Shown here: piece by piece, positions 1 through 13,510 of the stretch
Numbering within the stretch: position 1 is the first letter of the stretch
Layout of the letters: each line of letters starts with the position of its first letter
NCBI GenBank assembly: GCA_037952775.1
Contig: JBANAY010000003.1
Span: 28,892,001 to 28,956,000 of the forward strand
From: Clonostachys chloroleuca
Taxonomy: Eukaryota > Ascomycota > Sordariomycetes > Hypocreales > Bionectriaceae
DNA length: 64,000 nt
Direction of reading: 5' to 3'
Position numbers and translations under genes: made by a program
The notes under the pieces: model-generated
Told to the model about the DNA's origin: nothing
The model's database searches: none
Seen by the model: the letters and a program-made list of their open reading frames with translations, nothing else

Positions 1-835
1 TAGTATATAGAATATACTCTCTGCTTCCTTATATATATTATCTATATCTATTACCTATAAGTACTAGATTATCTATACCTCCTGCTTATAGTATAACTAA
101 TATAGTATAAGTATCTATATTATCTTAATTATAGCTAAGTAGATCTATATATAATTAAGTATAAACTTCTACTCTTTATTTTCCTAGATATCTATAATAA
201 CTAAGCTGCTTATTAGTATATTTTAATATATATCCCTCTTTAGTATATAATTAAACTAACTAATTATTATAGTTAGATATAGATTCTATTTATTCTAGTT
301 AAACTAATTACCCTACTATTTATACTTATTAAATATAGTTTTAATAAATTTATCCTAATAATTACTTTATACTATTATAAAGATAAATAGTAATTAAGCT
401 TTCCTTTTAGAGTAGTTTAAACTACTTTAAATAATATAATCTTATCTATTTTAGTAATTATTATAGTTATCTATATCTAGTTAAGTATATACTCTATTAC
501 TTTCTATACTAACTATAGTACTATCTCCTTATTCTGAATATTCTACTTTATACTATAGAGCTTAGTAATAGAGAGCCTCTATAGATATATTATCTAGCTA
601 ATAAACTTAAGCTATCTATTAGATTTAAACTAGTTATTCTTAACTTAAATTATTATCTATATTTTATATATCTCCTTAGCTATCTCCTTCTTAAAGAGTT
701 TCTATACTCTTTCTATAGCTAACTTAAACTATAAATAATTAATAGAACTAATAGTCTCTCTAGCTATACTAATTTAGAATTAATTATTTATAGCTCTTTA
801 AGGAAAGAACTACTAATAATATATACTACTTATCT
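1..835. other. AT-rich RIP-decayed DNA, no gene seen
   Basis: This stretch is extremely rich in TA and has almost no CA or TG dinucleotides, so no ATG start codon and no open frame occurs. This is what RIP leaves behind. The flank resumes after the downstream retroelement at 8271, so the two pieces were probably one older repeat split by that insertion. I could not recognise any protein relic in it. Confidence 0.7.
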
Positions 836-840
836 ATAGC

Positions 841-1204
841 TATAACAGTTAGATAACTTATACTAAACAGGGGTCTAGAGTAGATCAGGGTTAAACTAAT
901 CAGAGTATTATTCTGAGTAATATAATCAGGTTATCTTAGACTGTATAATATAAATTACTATTAATATATAAGTATTATAGAGCTAGTAATAATAGATATA
1001 TAGATAATATTATTAATAACTATCTAAAGGGGTATTCTATTTAGTAAAGTAAATATATATATATACTAGGGAATTATTAATACTTAGTAATAATCTAGAT
1101 TAGAGAATTATAAGGATTATTATAAGATCTAAATAATCCAGATATAATTAGTAAGAAAAAGTAGGATCTATATATAATAGTATATATTAGTTAAATTTAT
1201 AATA
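841..1204 (-). repeat. 3' LTR of element 1
   Basis: This 364-bp repeat matches 7902-8265 nearly throughout and is the reverse complement of the element 2 LTR. On the plus strand it starts TATAACAGTT and ends TTTATAATA, a decayed form of the usual TG...CA ends. The target-site duplication ATAGC lies at 836-840. Confidence 0.9.
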
Positions 1205-4200
1205 TAATATCCCCTCTCTATTAGTTATATCCTTAAGACCAGATTCAGCAGCCTAGTTAGTAGATATACTAACTTCCTCTTATTATTTCTTTATACTTCT
1301 TAGAATAATATCTAACTGTATATAGAAACCTCTTTATAAGAAGACTATTCAGTATAATTCTTTAATTAATACTATCTTACTTAATCCCTTTATAATAAAG
1401 ATAGAATATAGTTATTATAAAGTATATAGCTATAAGTATTTTAGATCTAAAGGCTCTTTATTAAGATATTTTTATTATATTAAAAATAATTAAGCCTATT
1501 ATAATACTTAGGGTCTAACTCCTAGCTAGCTATATCAGATTGCTAATTAGTATAGAAAGCTTAAATCTGAGCTTAAGATAGTAGAGGAGTAATATTAGCT
1601 TATAGATATAAAGATTTAATATCTTTATTAATAAAAGAAATTATAGCTTAATAAAATAATATAAGTAGTATCCTATAGTATTAATAGTATTAAAGAGCTT
1701 AAATATATTAAGTAGAAGGAGGTAGAAGAGATAGCTTATAAGATAGCTTTTTCTTTAGAAGTTACTTCTTTATTTGAACTTATATTCTTAGAGATCGAGA
1801 TTAATTTAGTATTTCTTTAAGAGGGTATAGAGCTTTCTTCTTTCTCAGTTTATTAGAATAAGTATTTCTAGATCTAGTAATACTATTAGATAAGCTTCTA
1901 GTAGTTCTTTAGATACTTAGTAGGTTCCTAGATATTATTATTATTAGTATACCCTTTCTATTTAATAAAGTAGAATATTTATCTATTTCTAACTTCTTTC
2001 TTTAGTATTTTTTCTAGTTTATATTTTTCTTTATAGATCTTAATTAAATAGTTTTAATCTGAAGTATTTTCTAGTACTTTTTTAAATAATAAAATATAAA
2101 AAACTAGATAGATATATATTATATCTAGTAGTAAAAGTTTATAATTAATATCTGATTTTTTATTCTTAATTCTGAATAGTTTAAGTTTTTTATAATCTAA
2201 TTTATTATTTAGCTATATTATTATAATATTTTTATAGAATAGATAAACTTTATCCCCCTCCTTTAAAATTAGTTTCTTTAATCTTATTTTATTATAGTAT
2301 TTCTTTATTCTTTTCTAGATAAATTCTAATTCTATTTTTATTTCTATATATAATAAATATAATATTTCTTTTATAAATATAGTAATAGGTATATCTAGTC
2401 TATTAAGTATTTATTAGTTCTAGAATTCTAATTTATAACTATAGTTTATATATATAGATATAAGCTAGGTAGATTCTTATACTAAACTATTATATATAAT
2501 CTATACTATAGGTAATAATTATATCTAATTATCTTATTTATAATTAATATATATCTATAAATATTATTTTAATATCTAGTTTAGATATTTTATTTATTTA
2601 TTACTCTAAGAATAGTAAGCTATTAAAAACTTATACTTAGTACCTATTTATACTATAAGTAATTACTAAAATTTAGAGGTAAAAGTTATTCCTCTATCTA
2701 AGATTATTTCTTCAGATAGTTTATAATAGCTAACTATATATTATAAGAATTAGTATATAAGATCTTCTATAGAACTTATTTCCTTATATAGAATAAAATA
2801 TCTATACTTTATAAGTCTATTAATAATAACTAAGATACTATTATATTATACTCCTATTATAGGTTCTATTAATAATAGTAGCTTAATAATATAGTTAAAG
2901 GATATTAATTACTATAGTTATTCTGATACTAAAACTAGTTTAAGTTCTCTATATAGTTTATATCTTATAGATTTAATTTATATATAAGTATTATATTCTA
3001 AAACTATAGTTTATATATCTTTTTATAAACTAGGGTAATTATAATATTATCTTATTCTATTAAATATTTTCTTAACTTCTTAATATCCTAAGAGTAGGTA
3101 CTTATAGATTTTTTTAATAAGTATTATTCTTATATCTTATTATAATATTTTTATATTTAGTATAATATCTATCTGGATTTTAGTATATACTATTTCCTTT
3201 AGTATAGTACCTAGAGTTTATTATACTAAATATTCTTTATTATTTATTAAAAACAGTTATCTATTAGTTTTTAGGATTATTTATTTATATTCAGGTTTTC
3301 AGTTAAGAGTATTAGCTTATCTGTTTTCTAATCCTTTTTAATATATAATTTTATAATTAAACTTAAATAAGTATTCAGTATAATATATTTATTATCTATT
3401 AAGTTATTAGGTTATAGTAAAGTACTAAATATTCTTATAATCTATATATATCTTAATCTTATATTATAATCCCAGGTAGTAGTATTTAAATTCTTTAAAT
3501 ATATATATAATAGCTATAAATTCTTTATTATAGATAGGGTAATTAAGCTCTATATTATATAGTTTCTTTAAGTAGAATACTATAGGGTATAGTCTTCCTT
3601 TATTATCTTTCTAGCTAACTTATATACTAATTATAAAATCTAAAGTATTAGTTTTAAGTTCTACTTCTCTTATCAGGTTAAATATCTATAGTATAGGTTT
3701 ATTAGTTATATAGTTTTTAATATTATTAAATATATCTTAGTATTTTAAGTTCTATTAAAATTCTTATTTCTTTTTTATTAGATTATATAGTAGTATAGTA
3801 ATCTTTCTATAATTTTTAATAAATTATTAGTAGTAATTAATAAATCTAAGGAAGGCTTATACTTCTTTAATATTTATTAGTTCCTTCTATTTAGAAACTA
3901 TAGTAATTTTATATTTTTTTATTTATATTTTATTAGATTAAATAGTATATTCTAAAAAGTTAACTTTCTTAATATAAAACTAACTTTTCTTAGGTTCTAC
4001 TAGGAGATTTATATCTTCTAGTTTCTTTAGAACCTTATATATATATTCCTTATATATATTCAGATTATCTAAGAATATTAGAATATTATTAAGATATATA
4101 ACTATAAAGATATTAAAATACTTCTAAAGTATTTAATTAATTATTTATTAGAATATTATAGATATATTAGTTAGTCTGAAGAGTATAATAAGATACTTAT

Positions 4201-7200
4201 ATAAGCTGAACTTTATTCTAAAAGCTATTTTCTATTTATCTCCTTCTTTTATTTATATTAAGTTATAAGCTCCCTTCAGATCTAGTATAGTAAACTACTA
4301 TTTACCCTATAACTAGTCTCTAAGTTCTATAATTAGTAGTAAAGGTATTCTTTCTTTATATATAATCTTATTTAGCTAGTAATAGTTAATAACTAAATAG
4401 AGTTTTCTATTCTTCTTAGGTATAAATATTATAGGATATCCTATAGATAAAGTTAATAATTATATATAGCCTTTTACTAATATATTATTAATATATTTAT
4501 AGAGTATTTATAACTAAGGTTCTATAAGGTTATAGAGTTTATAGAAAGCTAGTTCTTTTCTATTAATAATAGAGATTTTATAATCCTATTAGCTATATTA
4601 TAATAATCTGGTTTCTAGGGTTTCTTTAAATAGTTTATTATATTTCTAATATTTCTTCGGGATATAATCTAGTTTTCCCCTTTTAAGGTATTCTTCCTTA
4701 TTCTTTTATAGTTATTTCTTTTTTACTTACTTATATTATAGATTAAATTTAATATTATAGTTATACTTTTATTAATTTATTATATATATCTAATTAATAA
4801 AGTCTATTTTTAGAGATTATTCTAGTTTTTATATCTAGCCTAAGATTTATTTTATTTATTATAACTCTTAATAGAATAGATTTTTAATATACTAGGTTAT
4901 AGTACTATTAAGACTATAACTACTATATCTACTTATTATTATAAGTTATTATTTTAGTTTTTTTATAATAGTACCTTTAGTTATTAAGGAGTTATTATTT
5001 CCTTCTAATATCTAATAAAATTTTAATTTTTATTAATCCTGATATAGGTTTATAAGAGTATCTTTCTACTCTATACAGCTAGTAAACTAGTTTATTAGTA
5101 GATTTATATCTTATAGCTATAATAATCCTAATATAATATTATAGGAATTTAATAGTACTAAGTTATATATAATATTAAATTCCTTTCCTTAGATTTTAGT
5201 TATAAAGTAATTAGTCTTAGAGTTAATAATTCTATTATTATACTTAAATAATATTCTATCTAGAGTTATAATATTATAGAACTTCTTCTTTATTCTCTAT
5301 AGTAAGTAGAGTTAGTTAATTACTATTAGTAAGATATAATTATATAATACTCTATAGTCTATCTATACTATAAGCTTATATCTCTTAATCTTAATATTTA
5401 TAATAATATTAATTAAATTTCCTCTCTTAATAGCTCCTAAGGTTTTCTAATTTAATATTATTTTACTATACTATAGCTCTATTATAGTTAGTTCCTATTA
5501 TTTTTTACCTAGTTAACTTATTATTTAAGCTATTCTTATTTTTCTTTATTCTTAGATACCTATCTTAGGATATCTATAAGGGTTCTTAGCTTATTTATAT
5601 AACTAGGGATAAATTATTTATATTCCCTTTTCTATTAGTTTAGTTTATTAATAATTATAAGTATTCTATTATTAGAATAAGCTTTACTCTATTCCTTTTT
5701 ATTAATAGAGGTAATTTCTTATTTCTTTATATTATTACTTTCTCTACTATCTATTAGAGATAGTATATCTTATTTATAATATTATCTTATTTCTTCTTCC
5801 TATAGTTAGTATTACTATAGGTATATCTTAGTAGGGTTTATATTATTATTACTATATTTAGCTAATTCTAATACTATTATTTTAGCTCCTAGATAATTTC
5901 TATATTTCTAGTTATAGTATTATTTAATTTAGCTATTATATTTAGCTATTACTTAATCTTTAAGGTCCTTATTCTTATACTATAGTTTAATTTTAGTCTT
6001 TTTATAAACCTTATATCTTAGTTCAGAGTATAATTCTACTAGTAGTTTACTATAGGTATACTCTTTAGGATATTCTTCTAAATCTTCTTTAAAGATAGTA
6101 TATTACTTTATATTATATTATTAGTATATAAATTATTATATCTATTCTATAGTATATTTATTAGATATCCTTCTATTAGGATATAGAAAGAAATTATTCT
6201 TAGCTTTTATTACCTAATATATTAGATACTAGTTATTATAGTAAGTTATCCAGGATTTAAGAGAATAGTTATATATCTATATAGTCTCTATATAGGTTAG
6301 TATTTTATATATACTATTACTAAGCTATATAGTACTAATAATATTATTCCTAAAAATAATTAGTTCTTCTAATATATCTAGATATTATTTCTATATTTTC
6401 TCCTGATAATATATATAGAGTTTATTATATTCAGCTTTAATTTCTATTTTTATCTACTAATATTATTTTTTCTTAGTAGAGTTTTATAGAATAACTCTAT
6501 TAGTATAGTAGAATATATATTTATATTTAATAGATAATCTAAATCCTAGGACTTATTCCCCTTATTTAAGCTTCTTCTTAAGCTCTTAGAAAATCTATTA
6601 GATTTCTTCTTATTATTTTCTAGTTATACTAAGTTTTTTATATTCCTCAGGTTCTAGTATTTCTCTAAAGGTAGATATATTTCTTAAGGGAAATTTAGAA
6701 ATTATAATATTTATAGATATTCCTTTCTGATTAATTTTATATATTATTTCTAAAACTTTAGTATTAATTTTCCTAATTACTCTTAATTACTTTTTACTAT
6801 CTTTAGTAGATTTCTAATTTTTCTTTTTATCTTTCTTAGGTTCTGGATATTAAGATAAAATATATCTAATCTTATTATAGTTATAGTATTTATATTTTTC
6901 TATAGCTTCTAGCTCTATAGGTTCTATATATATCCCAGAGACTATAGTATACTATTATTATAGTTTTCTAGTATTAGTAAAATAGATTATTTACTATTTA
7001 TAAGTTTATTACTAGTACTATTAGTTATTAATCCTTATAGCTATAATTATATACTTATAAATACTTATTAGCCTATCTTCCTTATAGAGTTTATCTTAAA
7101 CTTCTTTTTTAAGTTAGTTAAAGTAGTAAGATATAGTATATTCCTTATTCTATCTAGTTTTAGCTAGTAGCTAGAGATAGTAAGTACTAAAGATTAAATA

Positions 7201-7901
7201 TAATTCTTTCTAAGTAAGTATATTAATCTTATATTCTACTTTATACTTTTTATTTTAAATACTAAAGATTTACTTAAGAACTTCTATAAAGTAATTAAAG
7301 CTTATTATAATATTAATAGTCTATTAGTTCCCCTATCTATTAAGATATTCCCTTATAATAGGTTTAAACTAATTAAGTATAACTCCCTTAAATTATAAGT
7401 AAGTATATATAATCTTCCTTTTACTAGTATTAAGTATAATAGGAAAATAATTAAAATATACTTAGAATTAAGTTATAAATCCCTAAAGTTTATCTTAAGG
7501 TCTATTAAATATCTTAGATAATAGTAGTTTAAATAATTATTCTAGCTCTCTTCTTTAAATAGTAATTATAGTTTAAATCTAGAGATTAATATATATAGTA
7601 GCTTATTATACTATAATAGCTATTATATTAGCTAGCTCCTAGTAGGTATCTATAAAGTATATATAAAGTTAGTTAACTTAGTCTTATAAGAGCTGTATTT
7701 CCTTAGTATAATTATTATTATTACTACTATTATTACTATCTTTATCTATAGTATTATCCTTAATAGTTAGAGTAGGTAGATTATTATTAGTAGTAGGAGT
7801 ATATTATTACTAGGCTTAGAATACTATAGTAGCTATAATATCTTCTTTATTATTATATAGTAATTAAGATAAGATAATTAGCTGAATAAGAGTTATTAAT
7901 A

Positions 7902-8265
7902 TATAATAGTTAGATAATTTATACTAAATAGGAGTTTAGGGTAGATTAGGATTAAACTAATCAGAGTATTATTCTGAGTAGTATAATCAGGTTATCTTAG
8001 ACTATATAATATAAGTTACTATTAATATATAAGTATTATAGAGCTAGTAATAATAGATATATAGATAATATTATTAATAACTATCTAAAGGGGTATTCTA
8101 TCTAGTAAAGTAAATATATATATATACTAGGGGATTATTAATACTTAGTAATAATCTGGATTAGAGGATTATAAGGATTATTATAAGATCTGAATAATCC
8201 AGGTATAATTAGTAAGAAAAAGTAGGGTCTATATATAATAGTATATATTAGTTAAATTTGTAATA
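7902..8265 (-). repeat. 5' LTR of element 1
   Basis: This is the second 364-bp copy of the terminal repeat. It is followed at 8266-8270 by ATAGC, identical to the 5 bp before the other LTR. Confidence 0.9.
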
Positions 8266-8270
8266 ATAGC

Positions 8271-8875
8271 TAGTTATAAGCCTCTACTATTTTCTTCCTA
8301 ATATTATTACTCTTCTTCTAGCTACTATTCTAATTATACTCCTTCTATAGATAAGTATATATCCCTCGCTCTATATAAGTAATATACTAATATATCTAGT
8401 ATTATAGTCTATTAGTTCTAGATAGAAAGATATATAGTACTAGTTCTATAACATATTATAATAGTATATAGTTATATAGTTCCTTCTAATTCTATATAAG
8501 CCTATTAATAGCTTATATAGCTATCTTAATTTCCCTTCTCTAGATTACTATAAATAATAAATATTAATTTTAAAGATAAGATTCTACTTCTTTATTAATA
8601 TAAGTATATTAGTACTACTTATAAATAATAAATAGATATTATATAAGATAGATAAATAGCTCTATTATATTTAGTATAATACTATAGATTATATAGTATT
8701 AAGATTAAATATATTAATAGAGTAGATTTTAAAAGCAGTATATAGTATAGATAAGAATCTTAATAAGACCTAGTTTAATTAGGCTTTTAGTTAAGGCCTT
8801 ACTAAGATATCAGGTAAATAATATTTCTAGTAGGAATATTAGAAATATTAATTAAATACTAAGTAAATAGATATT
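8271..8875. other. AT-rich RIP-decayed DNA, no gene seen
   Basis: This continues the host repeat into which element 1 inserted. It has no ATG and no open frame. I recognised no domain relic. Confidence 0.6.
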
Positions 8876-8879
8876 TTTT

Positions 8880-9011
8880 ATAGGGTAATCTAAATTTCTA
8901 ACTAATAGATTAATAGATCCTTAGTAATAGATCCTACCCCCTACCTTTTAGTAGTATAAAAATTCTCCTACTAAATTTTAATAGATCCTACTAGGAACTA
9001 TTATAGAATTA
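8880..9011. repeat. Dispersed repeat R, copy A
   Basis: About 130 bp is shared with 31511-31640 at high identity and, more diverged, with 47571-47705. The shared core holds two spaced TAATAGATCC motifs and the sequence CTACTAGGAACTATTATAGA. The sharp end of similarity suggests the end of a transposon, but no open frame identifies its class. Confidence 0.7.
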
Positions 9012-9239
9012 CTGATAGATATATAGATAATATTATTAATAACTATCTGAAAGAGTATCTAAGGTATAGAAATAAATATATATTTATACCAGTATATTCA
9101 CTCGAGTATTTATAACAGTCTTTACTTGAGACTTTACTTGTCCGAAGTAAAGTTGTTCTTATTGGTCGCCAAGGTGGGTCAGTATTATCCACCTTGCACG
9201 TGACTTCCTGCGGCCCGAAGGTGGCCTTTGTTCGTAACA
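9012..9239 (-). repeat. Partial LTR of a second chromovirus subfamily, little RIP
   Basis: The first 90 bp resemble the middle of the element 1 LTR (968-1080). The last 140 bp differ but end CTTTGTTCGTAACA, matching the terminus of the element 2 LTR in reverse complement. A strongly RIP-mutated copy of the same 140 bp lies at 46740-46896. It marks the left boundary between RIP DNA and gene-bearing DNA. Confidence 0.7.
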
Positions 9240-9739
9240 CGGTCCTTTAGCTACCAATTAGATCAAAGTACAGTTGTCACACTTCGTATGTTTGCAAGAT
9301 GAACAAATCTGGCCTGGTGACCCATTCGAGGCTTTACATAAGCACTAAAGCGGCGTCAACGAGAATTCTCCACAGGGACTGGGTATTAACGCACGCAGCA
9401 CCATAAATCATTCGCAGCCACCGGGACTTGGAAACAGTTGACGCGATATTGCCCGAATGTATTGAGGCACAACGGCGAAGGCGTGTTCCAAGAGAAAATG
9501 GACACCGATGAGTCATGGCGAGAACAACGATGGCACCTATGCCCCACGGCTTCGACATGGGCAGTCAGATCGTGGGATTGGAGGGTCATAGTCAATTTAC
9601 GGCTGAGAAAGCCAGTTGAAGGACAAAAAGGATTTCTGATGGATAGGACTGGGAAGTACGTAACTTCTTATGAGTAGTTTGTTAAGCATCATAATGGAAA
9701 GAATGATTCGTGTGTCATTAATATACACACCAGCAAAAT

Positions 9740-10003
9740 AACATGCATCATTAGCGGGGACGAAAAGTAACAAAAAACCACAAACAACAACGAAACAAAG
9801 TAACATGCATCATTAGCGGGGACGAAAAGTAACAAAAAACCACAAACAACAACGAAACAAAGTAACATGCATCATTAGCGGGGACGAAAAGTAACAAAAA
9901 CCACAAACAACGAAACAAAGTAACATGCATCAGTAGCGGGGACGAAAAGTAACAAAAACCACAAACAACGAAACAAATTAACATGCATTAGTAGCGGGGA
10001 CGT
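9740..10003. repeat. Minisatellite, 58-62 bp unit, about 4.4 copies
   Basis: Tandem units begin at 9740, 9802, 9864, 9922 and 9980, each starting AACATGCATCATTAGCGGGG or a one-base variant. The first two are 62 bp and the next two 58 bp; a 4-bp loss marks the shorter type. There are no spacers between units, so this is not a CRISPR array. Confidence 0.95.
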
Positions 10004-10009
10004 AGAAGA

Positions 10010-10146
10010 GTACCATATAATAATAACAGGAACAATAACACTCCCTGTAACTAAAGAAAATGAAGGGAAGCAATATCCATCCCTAGTGGTGACGTGGGAG
10101 GGTACTATATAACAGTCACAGTAACAATAGCACTCCACCTAACTAA
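10010..10146. repeat. Diverged duplication next to the minisatellite
   Basis: Two units of about 46 bp (10010-10054 and 10101-10146) share the frame TACTATATAACA...CAATA.CACTCC.C.TAACTAA with several substitutions. It is probably an older tandem-duplication product. Confidence 0.6.
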
Positions 10147-10842
10147 GGTCATCCTCACCTATTGTGTGGAAGATGAAGAATAAGGAGCCTGGAGATGAAA
10201 CGGCTTAAGATCTATAGAACCCAGACTCCTTCTTATGCCTAAAGTTAGCCTGTAGATACCTCGTGGGAAGCTGAGGTGTGTGGGAAATAACATATGATAG
10301 TGCATCTTGGGCGTCCATATCACACTTTGTCAGAAAGTCTTGAGCCACTGCGAAGAAATATAGCCGTAAAGGTCTGGAAGCTTGTTATCTAGGACTAGAT
10401 CTCTCAGCAGGCTATCTACTTGTGTGTGGCGCATAACAGCCAGCTGCGGCATCCATCAGCCGCACTCTAGAGCCGTGGAGTGACCAACAGGCCCCACATC
10501 ACTACCTTACCATTACTAAGTCGAGCCCGATATTATGCGCTCTGACATCGCATTCTGTCTAAAAATAGGACAATGATTTCCGGTGCAACGCTTTCTCTAA
10601 CCGCGCGAGTAATTGACCTCGACTATTGAAGGAGAAATACAACTGAAGACTATTGTGAAACGTGTGAGCGTTTCCACCAGCAGCATGACCCACCCAGGCC
10701 TCCAATGAAGTCTTGACTTGACTAATCCCGAGCGCCTATGCAGTGTGGTAGTATGTTAATGAGAGAGAATCTTGGTTACATTTTCAAGTTTATAAATGTA
10801 CCAGATACGGCAGTACACAGTTGACTTCATGATTCCCCCCTT

Positions 10843-13035
10843 ATGCCTCTGCTCGTCGCTGTCCTGGACTTGAGTGCAGTGCAAACATCTGCTATGGAGA
10901 AATCAATCAATACCATTGCTATGCTTGTTGAGTTTAAGCGATTAGCAAATGAGATGGGCAAACTCCATGGCCGATTGATTGAGAACTCGGATCGTGTCAA
11001 AGTTTTAAATGACATGTTGGATCAACTCTCGAGACAGAACGAGGTTCTCCGTCTCTCTTCTCAAGCTCACCCAAAGGCTTCGCTTGAGTCAGCCTCGAGA
11101 GTCATTCATGAAGCGCTACAGGCTACCAACGACCCCGGAATACTGAATCAGAAGATATCGTCACTCATGCTTGTCCTGGGCCAAAAGCTTCCCAGAGCAG
11201 AAGCACAACTTCGAGATGTCGAACAGACAATTAACTTGTAGGCAACATTATCGTCGTTTCTGATCAGCATGCCATTGATTTTTCACGAAGATGCTGACCA
11301 ATAGATAGGTTGTACGCAAGTGCTACATACGAGACCGGACTGAAAACTTTGGCATCCTTAAGACCTACTCATCATACCCCTTCAAGTTCCAGCGGTAGCT
11401 TGCCAATCAGCTCCTATTCTAAGTTTGGGCCGTCGCGATGTCCCTGTACGGCTGCTCGTAATGACGAGTTGGCTGATCAATTAAAACACAAGGAAGCTAT
11501 CACCTTACTGGATTGCAACACCTTGAGGCTCTATTCGAGGATAATTAGCTCTTCACTCACTTTTGTCTCTCCCAAGTTTCGATCAAAAGCATACGCAGTC
11601 AAGGTTCAAATCTCTAGCAGAACTCACATACCATTCGGCATCAGAACATACGCCCTCGTACCTGATACGGAGGCAATATTTAATGTCGTATCAAGAGGGG
11701 ATACTGATGAAATGCTGAAGCTGTTTGATACCCGAAAGCTGTCTCCATTTATTCGTGACACCAAGGGCTACTCATTACTTCATGTAAGTAACTCTGCACT
11801 CCATGCATCTGATGTCTGCGCTGAAAACATGTAGTATGCCTCTTGTTGTGGTAATCTAAAAATTCTCGAGACACTGTTGCAACTTGGCCTCGGCAGATGC
11901 GTTGACGAGAAAGCGCCAAATGGCTTGTAAGTTGCCGTTGAAAACGTCCTGGCGGAAGCTGACACCCTCCTAGAACCCCAGGAAATATGAGTCTTCTAAA
12001 CTCTCTATGGGATGAGAAAAATGGCCATAAATTTATTGATCGAATAATAGAAAGCTTAGGGAAGTTTTCTGCTGAGACCGTATACGGGCAGTCTCCGAGG
12101 ATCTTTATGATTGGGTGTTGCACAGGAACAGCCGACTTGGAGAAATTATCCAAGTTCCAGAAAAGAGCTTCACTCAACTTTTTTCAACAGCCAACCATCA
12201 ATCTCTTATATGCAGCAAGACTTTACGTGATGGCTAGTATCTCTAGCCTGCACCCAGACCCAAATGTCTTCATGTATCTCACGAATGCAAGGTGCGTTGA
12301 GCAGCTCGGCAGCGTACCAAACTCTGGAGAGGCTACTGTATGCACTCTTCACAGCGCAGCTATTGGTCTAGCACGCTATTTCCGCTCCCCCAGGCATAGC
12401 TTTACACGAGAGCCTCGGAGCCGAGAACGCAGAAGGGGGAGAAAACATGGAAGAACATTGTTGGGAGTCTTGTCAAAGGACTGGGGCACAATCTTCACTG
12501 TTCCGAAAGGGTCACTCTGGACCTTACCATGAAAGGTTATTCACGTTCTCCCCCTTGCAAGTGGGTAGGATCACCCATGATTTCCATCATTCATGGCATG
12601 TTTCTTGACGCCTTGCCGTTTTATGATACTCTAGTCCACAGACGTCGGAAAGGCCACCAAAGCACTACTGCCGGAGTCGGCTGCTCAAGGCAGGTGCGCG
12701 CGGTTCTATGGTCTCCTCTGGAAATCTGGCTCAACCAACTAAGGGAGGCGGGTATTGACTTGGCAGACTATGGAAGGAATGAAAGAGAGATCTTCATCTG
12801 GCAGAAAAGGAGCGACCCAGAGGGTCTAGATTTCATTCTGCGCGGAGTAAGCCAACAAGGCCGGGATGGAAATGCGCTACCTCTGCATCTAGCAGATTTT
12901 GATTACGGCATCTTTGTTGAACATTGGGTATTCCACTGGCAAGTGGATTTTTTGAAGTTGGCAGGGGAGTTCTGGAAGGGTATTGAGACTAGTTCTTCTA
13001 GCTCTGATCCGTTGCCAGGAGCTTGGGTTAGTTAA
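10843..13035 (+). CDS. Fungal ankyrin-type protein with N-terminal helical domain, five exons
   Basis: Proposed exons are 10843-11237, 11309-11783, 11835-11926, 11974-12337 and 12400-13035, with GT-AG introns of 71, 51, 47 and 62 bp. They join in frame to 653 residues. Exon 1 is a helical region like the N-terminal domain of fungal STAND/ankyrin proteins. A weak ankyrin-like stretch spans exons 2-3, with the SLLHYASCCGNLKILETLL pattern formed only by splicing. The C-terminal end, with an EIWLNQLREAGIDLADYG segment and a final PLPGAWVS, resembles the tail common in Fusarium-type ankyrin proteins. I see no nonsense codon in the spliced frame. Function is unknown. The start could be a later ATG (10894); the splice sites are read by eye. 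Confidence 0.6.
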
Positions 13036-13510
13036 ATCGCTCTTGACTTGAACACCTAGGGCGGAAATGCTTTGGGTAGTAGTTTTGAAGTGTCAGCCCA
13101 GAATATGTAACACGTTTTAGCACAGGTGAATAGCTGCATTCGTCGCGGAACCGTGCCGATGGAGGCGATGGAAGTGATGATACTGGATGGGGTATTACAA
13201 GGGCCTCTAGGCAGTGCTGTGTCAAATAATCGCAATACCTCTAGGTTTTAAATTATCCTATTCAGATTGGATGACCCTTTGGGTTGAATCGATATAATCC
13301 AAAGCGAAGCCGTGGTTCTTGAGGCCTTACATGAACATATTGTTTGTGCACGCATTCCCAGATTTGAAGAAAGGAACAAGAAGAAAAAAATGTAGGAAAA
13401 AGAAAAATAGATATTCGACATCTGGCAAATGAATAGAATTGAATAAAACGAGCCCAAGCAAACAGTAAGAAAGAAAAATGCGTCGCTCGCCCGCTTGATG
13501 TAATCATACC
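13036..13510. other. Intergenic region, convergent genes
   Basis: This is the 3' flank of two convergent genes. It contains an A-rich tract at 13375-13400. No RNA gene or domain was recognised. Confidence 0.5.

Larger units (their letters stand above)
841..8265 (-). mobile_element. Complete RIP-decayed Ty3/Gypsy chromovirus-type LTR retrotransposon (element 1)
   Basis: Two direct 364-bp terminal repeats (841-1204 and 7902-8265) enclose about 6.7 kb. The 5-bp sequence ATAGC is found immediately outside both ends (836-840 and 8266-8270), a typical target-site duplication. The internal part, read on the minus strand, matches element 2 (39012-46461): the reverse-transcriptase stretch near 4260-4400 is the mirror of the one at 42890-43000 there. 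All frames are broken by TAA and TAG from C-to-T and G-to-A change, so it is dead. It belongs to the same family as element 2 in the opposite orientation. Confidence 0.9.
9240..10842. other. Gene-free balanced-composition DNA
   Basis: Base composition is balanced, but no frame has recognisable protein character. It contains the minisatellite at 9740-10003 and a diverged 46-bp duplication just after it. The open frames crossing it are products of repeat periodicity. Confidence 0.6.

Noticed and set aside
9597..10138. Several minus-strand open frames rich in Phe, Val and Leu
   Set aside because: They translate the 58-62 bp minisatellite in successive frames; their repetition is that of the DNA and no domain is present.
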